DNA from: Bacteroides neonati
GTDB lineage: Bacteria; Bacteroidota; Bacteroidia; Bacteroidales; Bacteroidaceae
Direction: 5' to 3'
DNA: 64,000 nucleotides
NCBI RefSeq assembly: GCF_000499785.1
Contig: NZ_HG726020.1
Coordinates: forward strand, 970,305 to 1,034,304
Below the pieces are notes generated by a model, which was not told the DNA's origin, searched no databases, and saw only the letters and a program-made list of their open reading frames with translations. Position numbers and translations under genes: made by a program. Position 1 is the first letter of the stretch. The number at the start of each line of letters is the position of its first letter. This document shows, in pieces, positions 1 through 9,217 of this stretch.

Positions 1-123
1 GATAGGTGATATATTAATCAACTCTGACGAAAACACCCCCCACTTAAGTAATCTATTAAAGAATGTCAAATACACCCTTTATAATTGATAAAAACACCAA
101 TCGTAACACACGAGAAATCACAT

Positions 124-131
124 TACTTTTG
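124..131 (+). promoter_or_regulatory. Probable -7 element of fimbrial operon promoter
   Basis: TACTTTTG matches the Bacteroidetes -7 consensus TAnnTTTG and lies about 110 bases before the first fimbrillin ATG. No clear TTTG/TTG -33 element sits at the usual distance, so the promoter may need an activator. The 5' part of the leader carries AAAACACC at 30-37 and 91-98 and a related AAATACACC at 68-76. I saw no flanking inverted repeats of the kind that would mark a phase-variable switch. Confidence 0.45.
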
Positions 132-239
132 TTTCGTCGGTTAGATGAAAGTATCAATTAATAACCGTATTGACAGGTAAATTAAGAATAAATAGATTCT
201 CAATAAAAATAATTATTCTTTCATTAAAAATTAATCAAA

Positions 240-1487
240 ATGAAGCTCAAAAGTTTATTTTTAGCAAGTCTTGCCTTAGTAGCTATGGCATCTTGTAGTA
301 ACGAAGAAAGTGTTATCAGCGACGATAACCTAAGTACAGAAAAAAATGCGCTCATGCAAATCGGATTTACATTTCCAGCTTCAACGGTAACCAAAGCTAC
401 CGAGGCTGCAACCGTAGACGAGAGTGGTTTTACCGATGCTGTGATCGTTATCAAGCAAGCCCAGGGAAAAACGGTAGTAACCGTCAGTAGAGAAGATTTT
501 AAGACTGACACGCCCAGTGATGAGAATGCTGTTCTTTATTTAAAAGACAAGATCGGTGTTTACGAAGGGGGAGCTAGTATATATGTCTATCTAAACGCAT
601 CTTCAGATTTAAAAACAAAGATAGCATCAGACGAGATATCAAACTACAGCAATCACGAAATAAACATATCTAATTATTCAGACAATATATTAGAGACATC
701 AGGTAACGTGGCAGAAAAGGGCAAGTTCTTAATGAGTAACGCTAATGGAGCTGCCGTTGTTGAAACCTTCACTACAGGTGTAAACAAGGTCAAAGTAAAT
801 GTTGATCGCGTCGTTGCAAAACTTATAGAAATGAGTACAGACAAAGAGTTTCCAGTAGCGAATACTTCTGTCAATAATCAAAAAGAGATCAACGTTACTC
901 TAGTTGGTTATTCATTTGCAGGTCTGCAAAAAAGCACCTACGTATTGGCTCAAAATAAATTAATAACTCCCAATTTGTACAATGCATTTGATGCCCTAAC
1001 TACAAATTATACATTCAAAGCGTTTAGCGATATTGTGGATGAACACAGAACCTATTGTTTTGAAAATATAAACAATGAGACTAGTTTAGCAACAAAAACT
1101 AATATCGTTTATAAAGCAAAAATAAAAGTAGAAAATACAGCTGAAGGAACAACACTCTACGTTACTCCGGACAATAAACTATTTGTAAGCTTCAAGGAAA
1201 TGGTAGACGCTGGTTACAATTTTGCCGGCATAACAAGTAACAGCTCAATTAAAGACTGTCTTGCACTTGGTTTACACAAATATGAAAATGGCATCTGCTA
1301 TTATGTGGCTTCAATTAAAACAGGCGATGTGGAAAAGATAGTTCGCAACAATAGCTATCAGCTAAGAGTTAGTTCAATAGCCCAAATAGGTACTGTCCTT
1401 CCCGAAACAATAGGTACCTCACCATTATTAGAACTATCGGTCGAAGTTAATGCATGGACTACCAACCTTAATGCATTTGATTTGTAA
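240..1487 (+). CDS. Major fimbrillin, FimA/Mfa1 type (type V pilus subunit)
   Basis: Lipoprotein of 415 aa and first gene of the fimbrial operon. Residues 1-19 form a type II signal peptide ending in a lipobox with Cys19. The rest is a beta-rich fimbrillin-like domain ending in a hydrophobic strand with NAWTTNLNAFDL. In this family the exported lipoprotein is cleaved by an Arg/Lys-specific protease and subunits polymerise by strand exchange. Lys52 (VTKAT) is the matching candidate site here, where the sister subunits have Arg. Being first, and followed by the operon's largest gap (122 bases, with hairpins), suits the abundant stalk subunit. The call to the FimA/Mfa1 superfamily rests on architecture and on the anchor gene next door; the exact subfamily is uncertain. 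Confidence 0.8.
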   Translation: MKLKSLFLASLALVAMASCSNEESVISDDNLSTEKNALMQIGFTFPASTVTKATEAATVDESGFTDAVIVIKQAQGKTVVTVSREDFKTDTPSDENAVLYLKDKIGVYEGGASIYVYLNASSDLKTKIASDEISNYSNHEINISNYSDNILETSGNVAEKGKFLMSNANGAAVVETFTTGVNKVKVNVDRVVAKLIEMSTDKEFPVANTSVNNQKEINVTLVGYSFAGLQKSTYVLAQNKLITPNLYNAFDALTTNYTFKAFSDIVDEHRTYCFENINNETSLATKTNIVYKAKIKVENTAEGTTLYVTPDNKLFVSFKEMVDAGYNFAGITSNSSIKDCLALGLHKYENGICYYVASIKTGDVEKIVRNNSYQLRVSSIAQIGTVLPETIGTSPLLELSVEVNAWTTNLNAFDL

Positions 1488-1510
1488 CAAACCTATCGTT
1501 CTTTTCCAAA

Positions 1511-1538
1511 ACGGGGGAAGGTAAACCCCTTCTCCCGT
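1511..1538 (+). terminator. Hairpin after the major fimbrillin, possible attenuator
   Basis: ACGGGGGAAGG (1511-1521) pairs with CCTTCTCCCGT (1528-1538) over 11 bases with one G-U pair and a six-base loop. No T-run follows. A second inverted repeat, AAACTGA/TCAGTTT (1539-1545 and 1561-1567), comes directly after. Position between the stalk gene and the anchor gene suggests partial termination or transcript stabilisation that would favour the stalk subunit. This is inference from position and structure. Confidence 0.5.
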
Positions 1539-1609
1539 AAACTGACGTTCTTAATCGGAATCAGTTTAACGGAACTCAAACAATAAATATTCTTCAAAAA
1601 AATAAAAGT

Positions 1610-2686
1610 ATGAAACGCATATTTACCATCATTCCTAAAGAGACAAGCAGGATGCTATTAGTCGCTGTGTTGACCACCGTAATGGTATCCTGCGATTCTA
1701 TATTGGATTTCAGCGATGGAGATTGCAGTATGGAATATAGAGTTAAGTTTACATACGACTACAATATGGAAAAGGTAGACGCGTTTGCAAAAGAAGTTAA
1801 AACAGTAACACTCTACGCTTTTGACAACAAAGGAAATTTTATTTACCAAAAAACCGAAGAGGGTGCAATGCTTGCCAATGACAACTATTCAATGACCGTA
1901 AATATCGAACCGGGTGACTATCATTTGGTCACTTGGGCAGGATTAGATGATCAATCATTTGCTGTTCCCCTTTTAACACCTGGCAAATCCAACATTAAAG
2001 ACCTCACAATAAAAACATTAAGAGAGAAAAGCAAAGAGATGCAGGCCATAGAAGGAGAGGAAGGAAAATACATTGTAAATAAGGAATTATCACCGCTATG
2101 GCATGGACGGGTTGTGAACCAAGTGTTCACAAGAAGTGATCGGCAAACAATTATTCCCATTTCATTAATAAAAAACACCAATAATGTACGTATTGTATTG
2201 GCGCAAGTGAACCAAAGCTCCCGTGAGCCATCCCGAAAATTAGATGTGCACAATTTCAGCTATTCCATTTACGATAAAAATGGTCATATGAGTTATGACA
2301 ATACACTGTTAGATGATAACCTTTTAACATATCAACCATTTCTCATTCAGCAAGGTGTCATAACCTCGAGTGCATTTAGGTCCACGCCTCTTCAGTATCC
2401 TGCAGCAATTGCAGAAATGAGTGTGGCGCGCTTATTAGAAACCCAAATTCCTCGCCTCAGCATTATAAACAAAGAAACCGGAGAGGAATTACTAGGCAAC
2501 GGGATACTTACACACTACTTAAACTTAATCAGATTAGAGCTTTATAAAGAGATGCCTTTGCAAGAGTATCTCGATCGCGAAAGTTCTTTTGAAATAACGT
2601 TGTTCGTCAATGAAAAGCTGACACTGATTAATACAGTAATTGAAATAAACGGCTGGGTCATTCAGCTCAATGATTTCGAACTCTAA
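1610..2686 (+). CDS. Fimbrial anchor/assembly lipoprotein, Mfa2/FimB type
   Basis: Protein of 358 aa with a signal peptide ending at lipobox Cys28 (TTVMVSCDS). The segment after it, with motifs such as TVTLYAFDNKGNFIY and EPGDYHLVTWAGLD, is typical of the FimB/Mfa2 anchor family, which stays in the outer membrane, nucleates the pilus and limits its length. Unlike the other subunits of this operon I see no Arg/Lys-Ala site shortly after the lipobox, as expected for an anchor that is not processed. It is the second gene of the operon, as mfa2 is relative to mfa1 in Porphyromonas. It ends with NGWVIQLNDFEL, echoing the C-terminus of the major fimbrillin. Confidence 0.82.
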   Translation: MKRIFTIIPKETSRMLLVAVLTTVMVSCDSILDFSDGDCSMEYRVKFTYDYNMEKVDAFAKEVKTVTLYAFDNKGNFIYQKTEEGAMLANDNYSMTVNIEPGDYHLVTWAGLDDQSFAVPLLTPGKSNIKDLTIKTLREKSKEMQAIEGEEGKYIVNKELSPLWHGRVVNQVFTRSDRQTIIPISLIKNTNNVRIVLAQVNQSSREPSRKLDVHNFSYSIYDKNGHMSYDNTLLDDNLLTYQPFLIQQGVITSSAFRSTPLQYPAAIAEMSVARLLETQIPRLSIINKETGEELLGNGILTHYLNLIRLELYKEMPLQEYLDRESSFEITLFVNEKLTLINTVIEINGWVIQLNDFEL

Positions 2687-2698
2687 AATAAATAAACA

Positions 2699-4066
2699 AT
2701 GAGATACTCTAAACTAACATATCATTTATTGATAACTTTCATTTCATTGATCTATTTTAGTGGATGCGGAGAAAATAACGATTTATTTATCGACACGCAC
2801 CCTCAAAAAGAGAAATCGATGATCCAAGCAACACTTTTACTTTCGCTCAAAGATCTTGATATCCATACAAGAGCAAACAGTTATTTTCTTGCGGGTACTG
2901 AAGAGGAGAGTTCTGTTAAGAAATTAACAGTTTTCATAGTAGATGCGAGTGAAGTAAAAGACTATAGTTTTATAGCCAATATTCCAGATGATAAAAAAAT
3001 ATTTATTAATGTAACAACATCAGAGGGAATAAAGACCATATTTGTCGGAGCAAACATGACCACTGAGCAAATTGATGCTGTTAAAAATGCACCTGATAAG
3101 AACCCGGAACAAAGCCTCAATGAAATTAGTAAAATCGCTACTAATAATAATTTTCTCATGACCGGACAGGCCGTTTCCAATGACGGCAGTAAAGAAATTC
3201 AAATTGTAGCCGATGAGACTATTCCCATCAATGTTTCTTTGAACCGTGTAGTAAGCAAAGTGCTACTCACTTGTAGTACTGACAATGTGGATGGAGTAGA
3301 ATATATATCATTGCCGGAGAAAAACGGTTATATACGCCTATCCGATATACATTACGTGCTTTCCACAACCAATAAAAAGTTTTATCCGTTTGCCAAGGCT
3401 AATAATGAAGATCCCAATTATGGGATTACAAAAACGATAAGTGAATCTTTTGAATCCAACTTTTTCACATCACCCGAAACGGTAATGGCAGGAGCACCTG
3501 CTTTAAAATTCGATGCAACTAGAATCAAAAAAGAAGTCGGTCGCTATACAGAAGGTATCTATTGTCTGGAAAACACAATAGATTTAGAGGGGAACACCTA
3601 TTCAGGCGACCTGAGTATACCTAAAAAAGTTGGTACATATCTAAAAATAGCAGCCAAATTTACACCAAAGCAGATAAACAATATTACTGTATTAAGCGAA
3701 TCAGAAGCCCAACAAAAATTGGCAAACGGAACTTTCTATGTCTGTAAGAAAGCCTCCGAAAATATCAAGAAAATATGCTATAGCAGTATTGATGCAGGAA
3801 AAGAGTTTCTAAAAGGTTACGGAATAACCGAACTGACCGACGAGGATTTCATTGTTTATGAGGGGGGATGGCAGTATTATGAAACGTTTATCAACTCTCC
3901 CAAAGACTTTAGCGAGAATTCGGGTTTACTACGTAACAACTACTATATTGTACATATAAAATCATTTACTGCTCCTATACAGGAAAAGACGATAGAGGTA
4001 AATACCATTGTAGCTTCCTGGAGTATTAAAGGAATCACGCATATCGATATAGAAACAGGTAACTAA
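2699..4066 (+). CDS. Fimbrillin-like accessory subunit, Mfa1/FimA superfamily
   Basis: Lipoprotein of 455 aa beginning 12 bases after the anchor gene. Cys23 is the lipobox cysteine (YFSGCGE) and Arg58 (DIHTRAN) is a candidate processing site. The central part resembles the first fimbrillin: SVKKLTVFIVDASEV near the N-terminus, NNFLMTGQAV, then SLNRVVSKVLL, features common to Mfa1-like stalk or adaptor subunits. The C-terminal strand carries NTIVASWSIKGI. It is probably a minor stalk or adaptor subunit placed between stalk and tip proteins. The order of assembly cannot be read from sequence. Confidence 0.72.
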   Translation: MRYSKLTYHLLITFISLIYFSGCGENNDLFIDTHPQKEKSMIQATLLLSLKDLDIHTRANSYFLAGTEEESSVKKLTVFIVDASEVKDYSFIANIPDDKKIFINVTTSEGIKTIFVGANMTTEQIDAVKNAPDKNPEQSLNEISKIATNNNFLMTGQAVSNDGSKEIQIVADETIPINVSLNRVVSKVLLTCSTDNVDGVEYISLPEKNGYIRLSDIHYVLSTTNKKFYPFAKANNEDPNYGITKTISESFESNFFTSPETVMAGAPALKFDATRIKKEVGRYTEGIYCLENTIDLEGNTYSGDLSIPKKVGTYLKIAAKFTPKQINNITVLSESEAQQKLANGTFYVCKKASENIKKICYSSIDAGKEFLKGYGITELTDEDFIVYEGGWQYYETFINSPKDFSENSGLLRNNYYIVHIKSFTAPIQEKTIEVNTIVASWSIKGITHIDIETGN

Positions 4067-4085
4067 TCAATGGAGGAACAAAGTC

Positions 4086-5045
4086 ATGAAACAAATCAAA
4101 TATACAATACTTTATATACTATTTCCGATTGCCGGTATTTTCAGCAGTTGCAACACGATATTGGAAGATAGTTATTCTTTCCCCGACAGCGAAAAAACAA
4201 TGAAAATAGCTGTTACCCGCAGCTTGGGTTCAACGGTTATAGGTGGAAAACTAATCCTATGGAAGGCTCAACCAGGCGATTATACGACTGTTAATGTAAA
4301 TGATTTGAACGCCTATTCTATAGAGAAACTAAACACTGGAAAACCTTATCCAAAAGATAATTCGACGGTTTACATCAGTGGTTTCTCGCCAATGGATATG
4401 CAAGCAAGCAGTTCTTATCAGACATTAAATATGCCTGTAGGAGCTAGCCCCGGAACAGTAGATGTATGCACTTCGAACACAGTCAGTGGAAGCGCTTCCA
4501 GTCCGTTCAACGAGACTATGACATTCAAACATACATTAACTAAGATTATTTTCAAAGCCAGACGTCATGAAACGATGACCGGAATCAGAAATGTTGGAAA
4601 CATCACAATTACTATCCCGATGAGCTATCTCCCCACTGAGTGGAACTGGAATAATGCTCCAGAAGAAATGAGTTATCAAGTCAACTCCTCTAAACATGCA
4701 ACCAGCAATCTAACACTTACTCATCCCGATATTATATTTGAAAATAATACGGAAGAGATAGGAACTTGTTTTCTAATGCTACCAGTCAATAACATCGGCA
4801 AACTGCAAAGTATTCGTTTAACTGCCGATATAAAGCTGATCAATAGCGTAGAAATAGACAAAAGAATTGATTCGACTATAGACATACAATTAATGGATAC
4901 CAATAACCAACCTATAAACAAAGCGCAAGCAGGTGAAAGCTATGAGATTCTTTTTAATTTCCAACAAAACTCCTTCACGCTTATTGCCAGTCAATTAGAT
5001 GGATGGGAAAAGGGAGGATTGATTTATGTACCTGTAAAGCCATAA
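4086..5045 (+). CDS. Fimbrillin family lipoprotein
   Basis: Lipoprotein of 319 aa. Cys22 follows an uncharged signal segment (AGIFSSCNT), and Arg45 in AVTRSLGS is the candidate protease site. The body contains MTFKHTLTKIIFKAR, a signature-like strand of the fimbrillin family (Mfa_like_1), and ends in a hydrophobic strand and YVPVKP. It is co-transcribed with its neighbours (19-base gap before, 41 after). The likely role is a minor pilus subunit. No enzymatic motif is present. Confidence 0.7.
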   Translation: MKQIKYTILYILFPIAGIFSSCNTILEDSYSFPDSEKTMKIAVTRSLGSTVIGGKLILWKAQPGDYTTVNVNDLNAYSIEKLNTGKPYPKDNSTVYISGFSPMDMQASSSYQTLNMPVGASPGTVDVCTSNTVSGSASSPFNETMTFKHTLTKIIFKARRHETMTGIRNVGNITITIPMSYLPTEWNWNNAPEEMSYQVNSSKHATSNLTLTHPDIIFENNTEEIGTCFLMLPVNNIGKLQSIRLTADIKLINSVEIDKRIDSTIDIQLMDTNNQPINKAQAGESYEILFNFQQNSFTLIASQLDGWEKGGLIYVPVKP

Positions 5046-5086
5046 ACAAGTAGAGCATTAAAACTATAAAGAAAAAACATACTACG

Positions 5087-7234
5087 ATGAGTCGGAATTT
5101 AATAACATACAGCCTCACTTCAATCATGACAATCATAACTGCATTGTCGTGTACGGATGATTCGGAATTTACTTCCGACAATGGTAATGGCCTATTCAGC
5201 CTTGTCTCTGATAAAGGTATATTTACCCGTGCTGCAAGCGAACAGAAGTTTGCCGAAGGAACTGCTTATCAGCTTTACGCTATACAAGGGAGCAGTTTCG
5301 AACAGAATTATTTAACTGCCCCAGCAAGCAATCAGCCGGTCACCGGATATGAGTCGGCAGACCATAATAGTATCAAAGGCATTACTGCAAACTCTTTCAA
5401 CGGGAAAACGTTGAATTTTTATGCAGTAACCAATAGCACTTCTCAGCCTATTACCATCATACCCGGCACGAACGAAGCACCTACTTGCCTGATCGAATAC
5501 CCGAAAGATGCTCCTCTAACGGATGTAATGTGGGCAAAAAAAGAAAATCAAACCTATTTAAATTCAGGTACGATCAAGTTATTATTCGGCCATACATTGG
5601 CTAAGTTAAACATGTATGTAATGAAGCATTCGGAATACGGAAATATCCAAGTCGACTTAAAATCAATAGCCTTAACAGACTATCCAAGCGGTTCATTAAA
5701 CATGGGAAACGGTAAATTCAACTTAAATGATAAAGACAGCAGAAGCATGTCTTGTACGGTGTATAATGGCACTCAAACAGTAAATAACATAGCTTCTGCT
5801 GTTACTACCAACAACAAAGCAGTTACTCCGATGGTATTTCCTACCAGAAAAAGCAATCTGGTGAGTAGTGACAGAGCAAATCACTCGATGAAAATCAAGG
5901 TGAATATTCAAATAGGAGGAGAGACAACAACTCAAGAAACAGAAATTGTTTCCACCATGGCAGAAGGAGTGAATACCCCTGTAGAGGTTCCTTTTAAGTT
6001 TGAGAGCAATCGTGAGTATGATATGGTTATTACCATCACTAAGAGTTCACTGATTGTAACTATCGTGCCCCGTGCTTACGATTGGATACCCTCCGAGGAG
6101 ATAAAAACAGACGAGCAAATGGGTAGTTCTATGACCATAGGAGGTATTACCTGGATGGATCGTAATCTGGGTGCAACCAGTGGTGATCCCTTGGCTAATG
6201 ATCAGGAATGGGAATATAGCCGTGGATATTATTATCAATTTGGAAGAAACATCCCTTATTTTGTCAAAATGGTAAAAGACTCAAAAGGAATAGTGTCTGC
6301 TCCGTCAAACGGAAATTGGCATGAAGAAGAATCACAACCTTATCCATTTATTGTAGATAAAGAGGATGAAAAGCCCATAGCAATAAAAAGATTACAAAAC
6401 CTAACCTATTTTTTTCAAATAGCACAAAACCCAACGGATGCTAAAAACCTTAAGTTTAACTATTATTACACCAACGACCCTTATGAAGATTGGGATATCG
6501 GGCATCAAACGAGTGGCAGTAATTGGGAAAGCACTCAAAAGCAACCTTGTCCTAAGGGGTGGCGTTTGCCAACTGTAGATGAGTTTAAGCTGGTTATTCC
6601 ATCCACTGAATCGGCAGGAGATATTACGTTCAGTCTAGGTCAACATCCACACTCTAATATGTATACCCAAGAAGAAATTAACGACCCGGAACCGGGATCT
6701 TCATCTATTTACGTTGGAGTTAGAAAAGACGTAGGAATATTAACCGTAGGCAGAGGCAATTCTATTTACGCATTGAAGCGAAAAGGTACAAATAATGCAT
6801 ACTTCCTAAGATGGCACATAGAAAAAGCCGGAATTTTACCTATGGATAACAAACATACAGATGCTTCACAAGCAGGAGACAAATACCGTAATGTATTGGT
6901 TATCTCACGGTATCCGGCAACTAACAGTAGTTCTCTTTCTACTGATAATGTTGCTAAAGCCGCCAATTGGGATAAGCCTGTTGAACAAATTAAACTACCC
7001 ATTTCGGGATATATACATGTCGGTAATGATTCGAAAAACATCGATCGTCCGGCTCTAATCTATAGTGGCACCGAAGCTGTTTATTGGACTAGCTCAACTG
7101 CCGGCGATAATTCATGTACAGTGCGAATGAAATTTGCAGGCGACTCTAACAGCAGCCAAATTATGATATACAATTCGGAAATCCGAAGTAATGGTTGCCT
7201 GATACGTTGTGTGCGCGACACAAAAACCAACTAA
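5087..7234 (+). CDS. Fimbrillin-FISUMP fusion, probable pilus tip adhesin
   Basis: Lipoprotein of 715 aa with two parts. Residues 1-22 are a signal peptide with lipobox Cys22. Residues about 50-335 form a fimbrillin-like domain, including LLFGHTLAKLNMYV and a candidate processing site at Arg48 (IFTRAAS). Residues about 345-712 match the Fibrobacter-succinogenes-major-paralogous (FISUMP) domain, visible as TWMDRNLGAT, YYYQFGRN, PCPKGWRLPT, VYWTSS and LIRCVRD. FISUMP domains have a C-type-lectin-like character and occur at the ends of surface proteins. A fimbrillin fused to such a domain, fourth after the stalk gene, is best read as the tip adhesin that contacts a ligand. The ligand is unknown. 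Confidence 0.8.
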   Translation: MSRNLITYSLTSIMTIITALSCTDDSEFTSDNGNGLFSLVSDKGIFTRAASEQKFAEGTAYQLYAIQGSSFEQNYLTAPASNQPVTGYESADHNSIKGITANSFNGKTLNFYAVTNSTSQPITIIPGTNEAPTCLIEYPKDAPLTDVMWAKKENQTYLNSGTIKLLFGHTLAKLNMYVMKHSEYGNIQVDLKSIALTDYPSGSLNMGNGKFNLNDKDSRSMSCTVYNGTQTVNNIASAVTTNNKAVTPMVFPTRKSNLVSSDRANHSMKIKVNIQIGGETTTQETEIVSTMAEGVNTPVEVPFKFESNREYDMVITITKSSLIVTIVPRAYDWIPSEEIKTDEQMGSSMTIGGITWMDRNLGATSGDPLANDQEWEYSRGYYYQFGRNIPYFVKMVKDSKGIVSAPSNGNWHEEESQPYPFIVDKEDEKPIAIKRLQNLTYFFQIAQNPTDAKNLKFNYYYTNDPYEDWDIGHQTSGSNWESTQKQPCPKGWRLPTVDEFKLVIPSTESAGDITFSLGQHPHSNMYTQEEINDPEPGSSSIYVGVRKDVGILTVGRGNSIYALKRKGTNNAYFLRWHIEKAGILPMDNKHTDASQAGDKYRNVLVISRYPATNSSSLSTDNVAKAANWDKPVEQIKLPISGYIHVGNDSKNIDRPALIYSGTEAVYWTSSTAGDNSCTVRMKFAGDSNSSQIMIYNSEIRSNGCLIRCVRDTKTN

Positions 7235-7251
7235 AGTAAAGGAGGAGAAAA

Positions 7252-8256
7252 ATGAAAGCAATATATCGAACAATTGTTTTATTATTGATAGCAATGATGA
7301 CACTATCGGCATGCAACAAGGAAGAATCGCCGGAAGCCTATAATGCAGAAAACGTAGCCATTATACCTCAACTATCAGGTGTCTATGCAGTAGCTCCGGC
7401 AGCTAAAGCAGGAACACGAGCCGTAGATCATCCGGATCTACAAACAATCATTAATTTACCCGAAGGAACAACCCTACGTCTCATAGCCCAAAAAGGATCA
7501 CAGGCTGCTATTATGCAGGATTATGTGGTGCGTACCCCAGACGGTGGGTCACAATCCCTCTATCCTTGCAAGATAAATAATACGACGGGACAAATCATCT
7601 CTGAGAGCAAAGATCCGATGTATTTATCAGAAGGAGTCTATAAGGTTAATGCAGTATCTCCGGCTCATAAATATAGCAATGGGCAAATGGTAATTAATAA
7701 CGGCGAATCCGTTTTAGCCAATAACGATCACTGGATACAAACTGCCACTACCTCATTGACCATTACAAAAGCGGACAAAAGTAAAGTTATTCTGCTTAAC
7801 CCGCTGATGCAACTCACGGCTCGTATGACATTCGATTTGTCAGGAGATAAAGAGACAGGAGTTTCTTCCATTTCAGTCATGCAAGATGGTATCGAAATAG
7901 ATAGAATAAGGGAAGGTAGTGTCACGCTAACTAATGTAGGAGATTCTATTCCGGCTATTATGTGTGCTAATTACAACCGTATATTCATCAAGGAGAGTGA
8001 CATCAAGAAGCAAGAGAATGGAAGTCTACGGGGGGAGATATGCCTATTACCTATTGACAACCGTGCCACCCCCATGGTGGTTATTCTCAATTTAATGGTA
8101 AACGGAGTACCTACACAGTTTACTTTTTCCATTGTCAATAAAGTACTCTATGCCGGTTATTCGTATAATTACAAGATAACTGTAAGAATTAAAGACAATA
8201 TTACAGTAGCTAACTGGCAGGAAACATCGTGGAGCACAACAGTTAGTGGAGAATAA
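7252..8256 (+). CDS. Fimbrillin family lipoprotein
   Basis: Lipoprotein of 334 aa, starting 17 bases after the FISUMP gene behind the purine-rich stretch AAAGGAGGAGAAAA, one of the stronger ribosome-binding sites in the window. Cys21 is the lipobox residue (TLSACNKE) and Arg56 (KAGTRAVD) the candidate processing site. Strands such as LNPLMQLTARMTFDLSG and the C-terminal SYNYKITVRIKDN with VANWQETSW are typical of the fimbrillin family. The Trp-rich end may form part of a donor strand. It is probably another tip-proximal subunit. Confidence 0.72.
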   Translation: MKAIYRTIVLLLIAMMTLSACNKEESPEAYNAENVAIIPQLSGVYAVAPAAKAGTRAVDHPDLQTIINLPEGTTLRLIAQKGSQAAIMQDYVVRTPDGGSQSLYPCKINNTTGQIISESKDPMYLSEGVYKVNAVSPAHKYSNGQMVINNGESVLANNDHWIQTATTSLTITKADKSKVILLNPLMQLTARMTFDLSGDKETGVSSISVMQDGIEIDRIREGSVTLTNVGDSIPAIMCANYNRIFIKESDIKKQENGSLRGEICLLPIDNRATPMVVILNLMVNGVPTQFTFSIVNKVLYAGYSYNYKITVRIKDNITVANWQETSWSTTVSGE

Positions 8257-8284
8257 ATAAAAACAGATATAAAAACAATCGAAG

Positions 8285-9199
8285 ATGAAACAAGCATATA
8301 TCTTTTTACTAAGCTGCTTATTATTGACAGCTTGTACCAAAAACGAAGAATGGATGAGCAATGTATCTAAAGCAGATACAGTAGCCGTTCAATTAAGTTT
8401 GCAATGTGCTGAAATTAGTGTAGACTCACGCGCCACAATCCCACAAGATCCTCTCACAGACAATCCCATGTATAGCTTATGCTTATTGCATTATAATAGT
8501 GAAGGACAACTCATTGCAGAAGATACGAAAACTCAAGACTTGACCGATCCACAGCTCAATTATCTATGGAACGTATCATTAAGAAATAGTGGTAACAATA
8601 TTGAAACACTCTGCTTGGTGGCCAATATGCAAGGAAGTTATCCAGTATGGCCTTCTACGCTGGCCGAATTAAAAGAAATTTGCGTAGGATTACAATTCAA
8701 TTCAAATACCGGATTAATAGCAGATCGAAAAATGTACATGTTCGGCTATTATGAAGGAAAAATTACAGCCAATCAGAATATACGAATAATGATGGGCCGC
8801 ATGGCAAATAGTCTGAGGCTGGCCATCAGTGCTGCAAATAGCAACGATCGGTATCGAATCAATAAAATAGAAATTAATAAACCATCTAGAGAAACATATT
8901 TCTTTCCACGTAGCTCTACCGATAGAAACTTCTCCAACAACATAGTCGAACTATTTAATAGTAATAATACAATCGGCAAAGGGGGGGCTACAGAACTTTT
9001 ATTCTATTACCAAACCGGAGAAAACATTTCTCCGTCACAATCAAACAGAACTTCTGTTATTATCACAGCAACAAAGAATAATGCCAACCCGAAAACATAT
9101 ACCGTTGTATTAGGTGCAGATGGACCCAATACAACCGTGAATCGAAATTACTCGCTGTATCGCAATAATAACTATACTTTTAACATCTTGTTGAATTAA
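8285..9199 (+). CDS. Fimbrial operon lipoprotein, minor subunit or second anchor-like protein
   Basis: Lipoprotein of 304 aa: signal peptide with Cys17 (LLTACTKN) and a basic site at Arg49 (VDSRATIP). It contains LCLLHYNSEGQLI and ETLCLVANMQG, similar in style to the SLTVFVFDxxG and LVxWAN strands of FimB/Mfa2 and DUF4906-like fimbrial proteins, and ends with NNNYTFNILLN. The resemblance suggests a structural subunit, but the subfamily cannot be assigned with confidence. It is the last exported protein of the operon. Confidence 0.62.
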   Translation: MKQAYIFLLSCLLLTACTKNEEWMSNVSKADTVAVQLSLQCAEISVDSRATIPQDPLTDNPMYSLCLLHYNSEGQLIAEDTKTQDLTDPQLNYLWNVSLRNSGNNIETLCLVANMQGSYPVWPSTLAELKEICVGLQFNSNTGLIADRKMYMFGYYEGKITANQNIRIMMGRMANSLRLAISAANSNDRYRINKIEINKPSRETYFFPRSSTDRNFSNNIVELFNSNNTIGKGGATELLFYYQTGENISPSQSNRTSVIITATKNNANPKTYTVVLGADGPNTTVNRNYSLYRNNNYTFNILLN

Positions 9200-9217
9200 A
9201 TAAAAAAGCAACATATA

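Noticed and set aside
1..239. Invertible (phase-variable) promoter of the fimbrial operon
   Set aside because: I looked for inverted repeats flanking the -7 element and found none of useful length; no site-specific recombinase gene is next to it.
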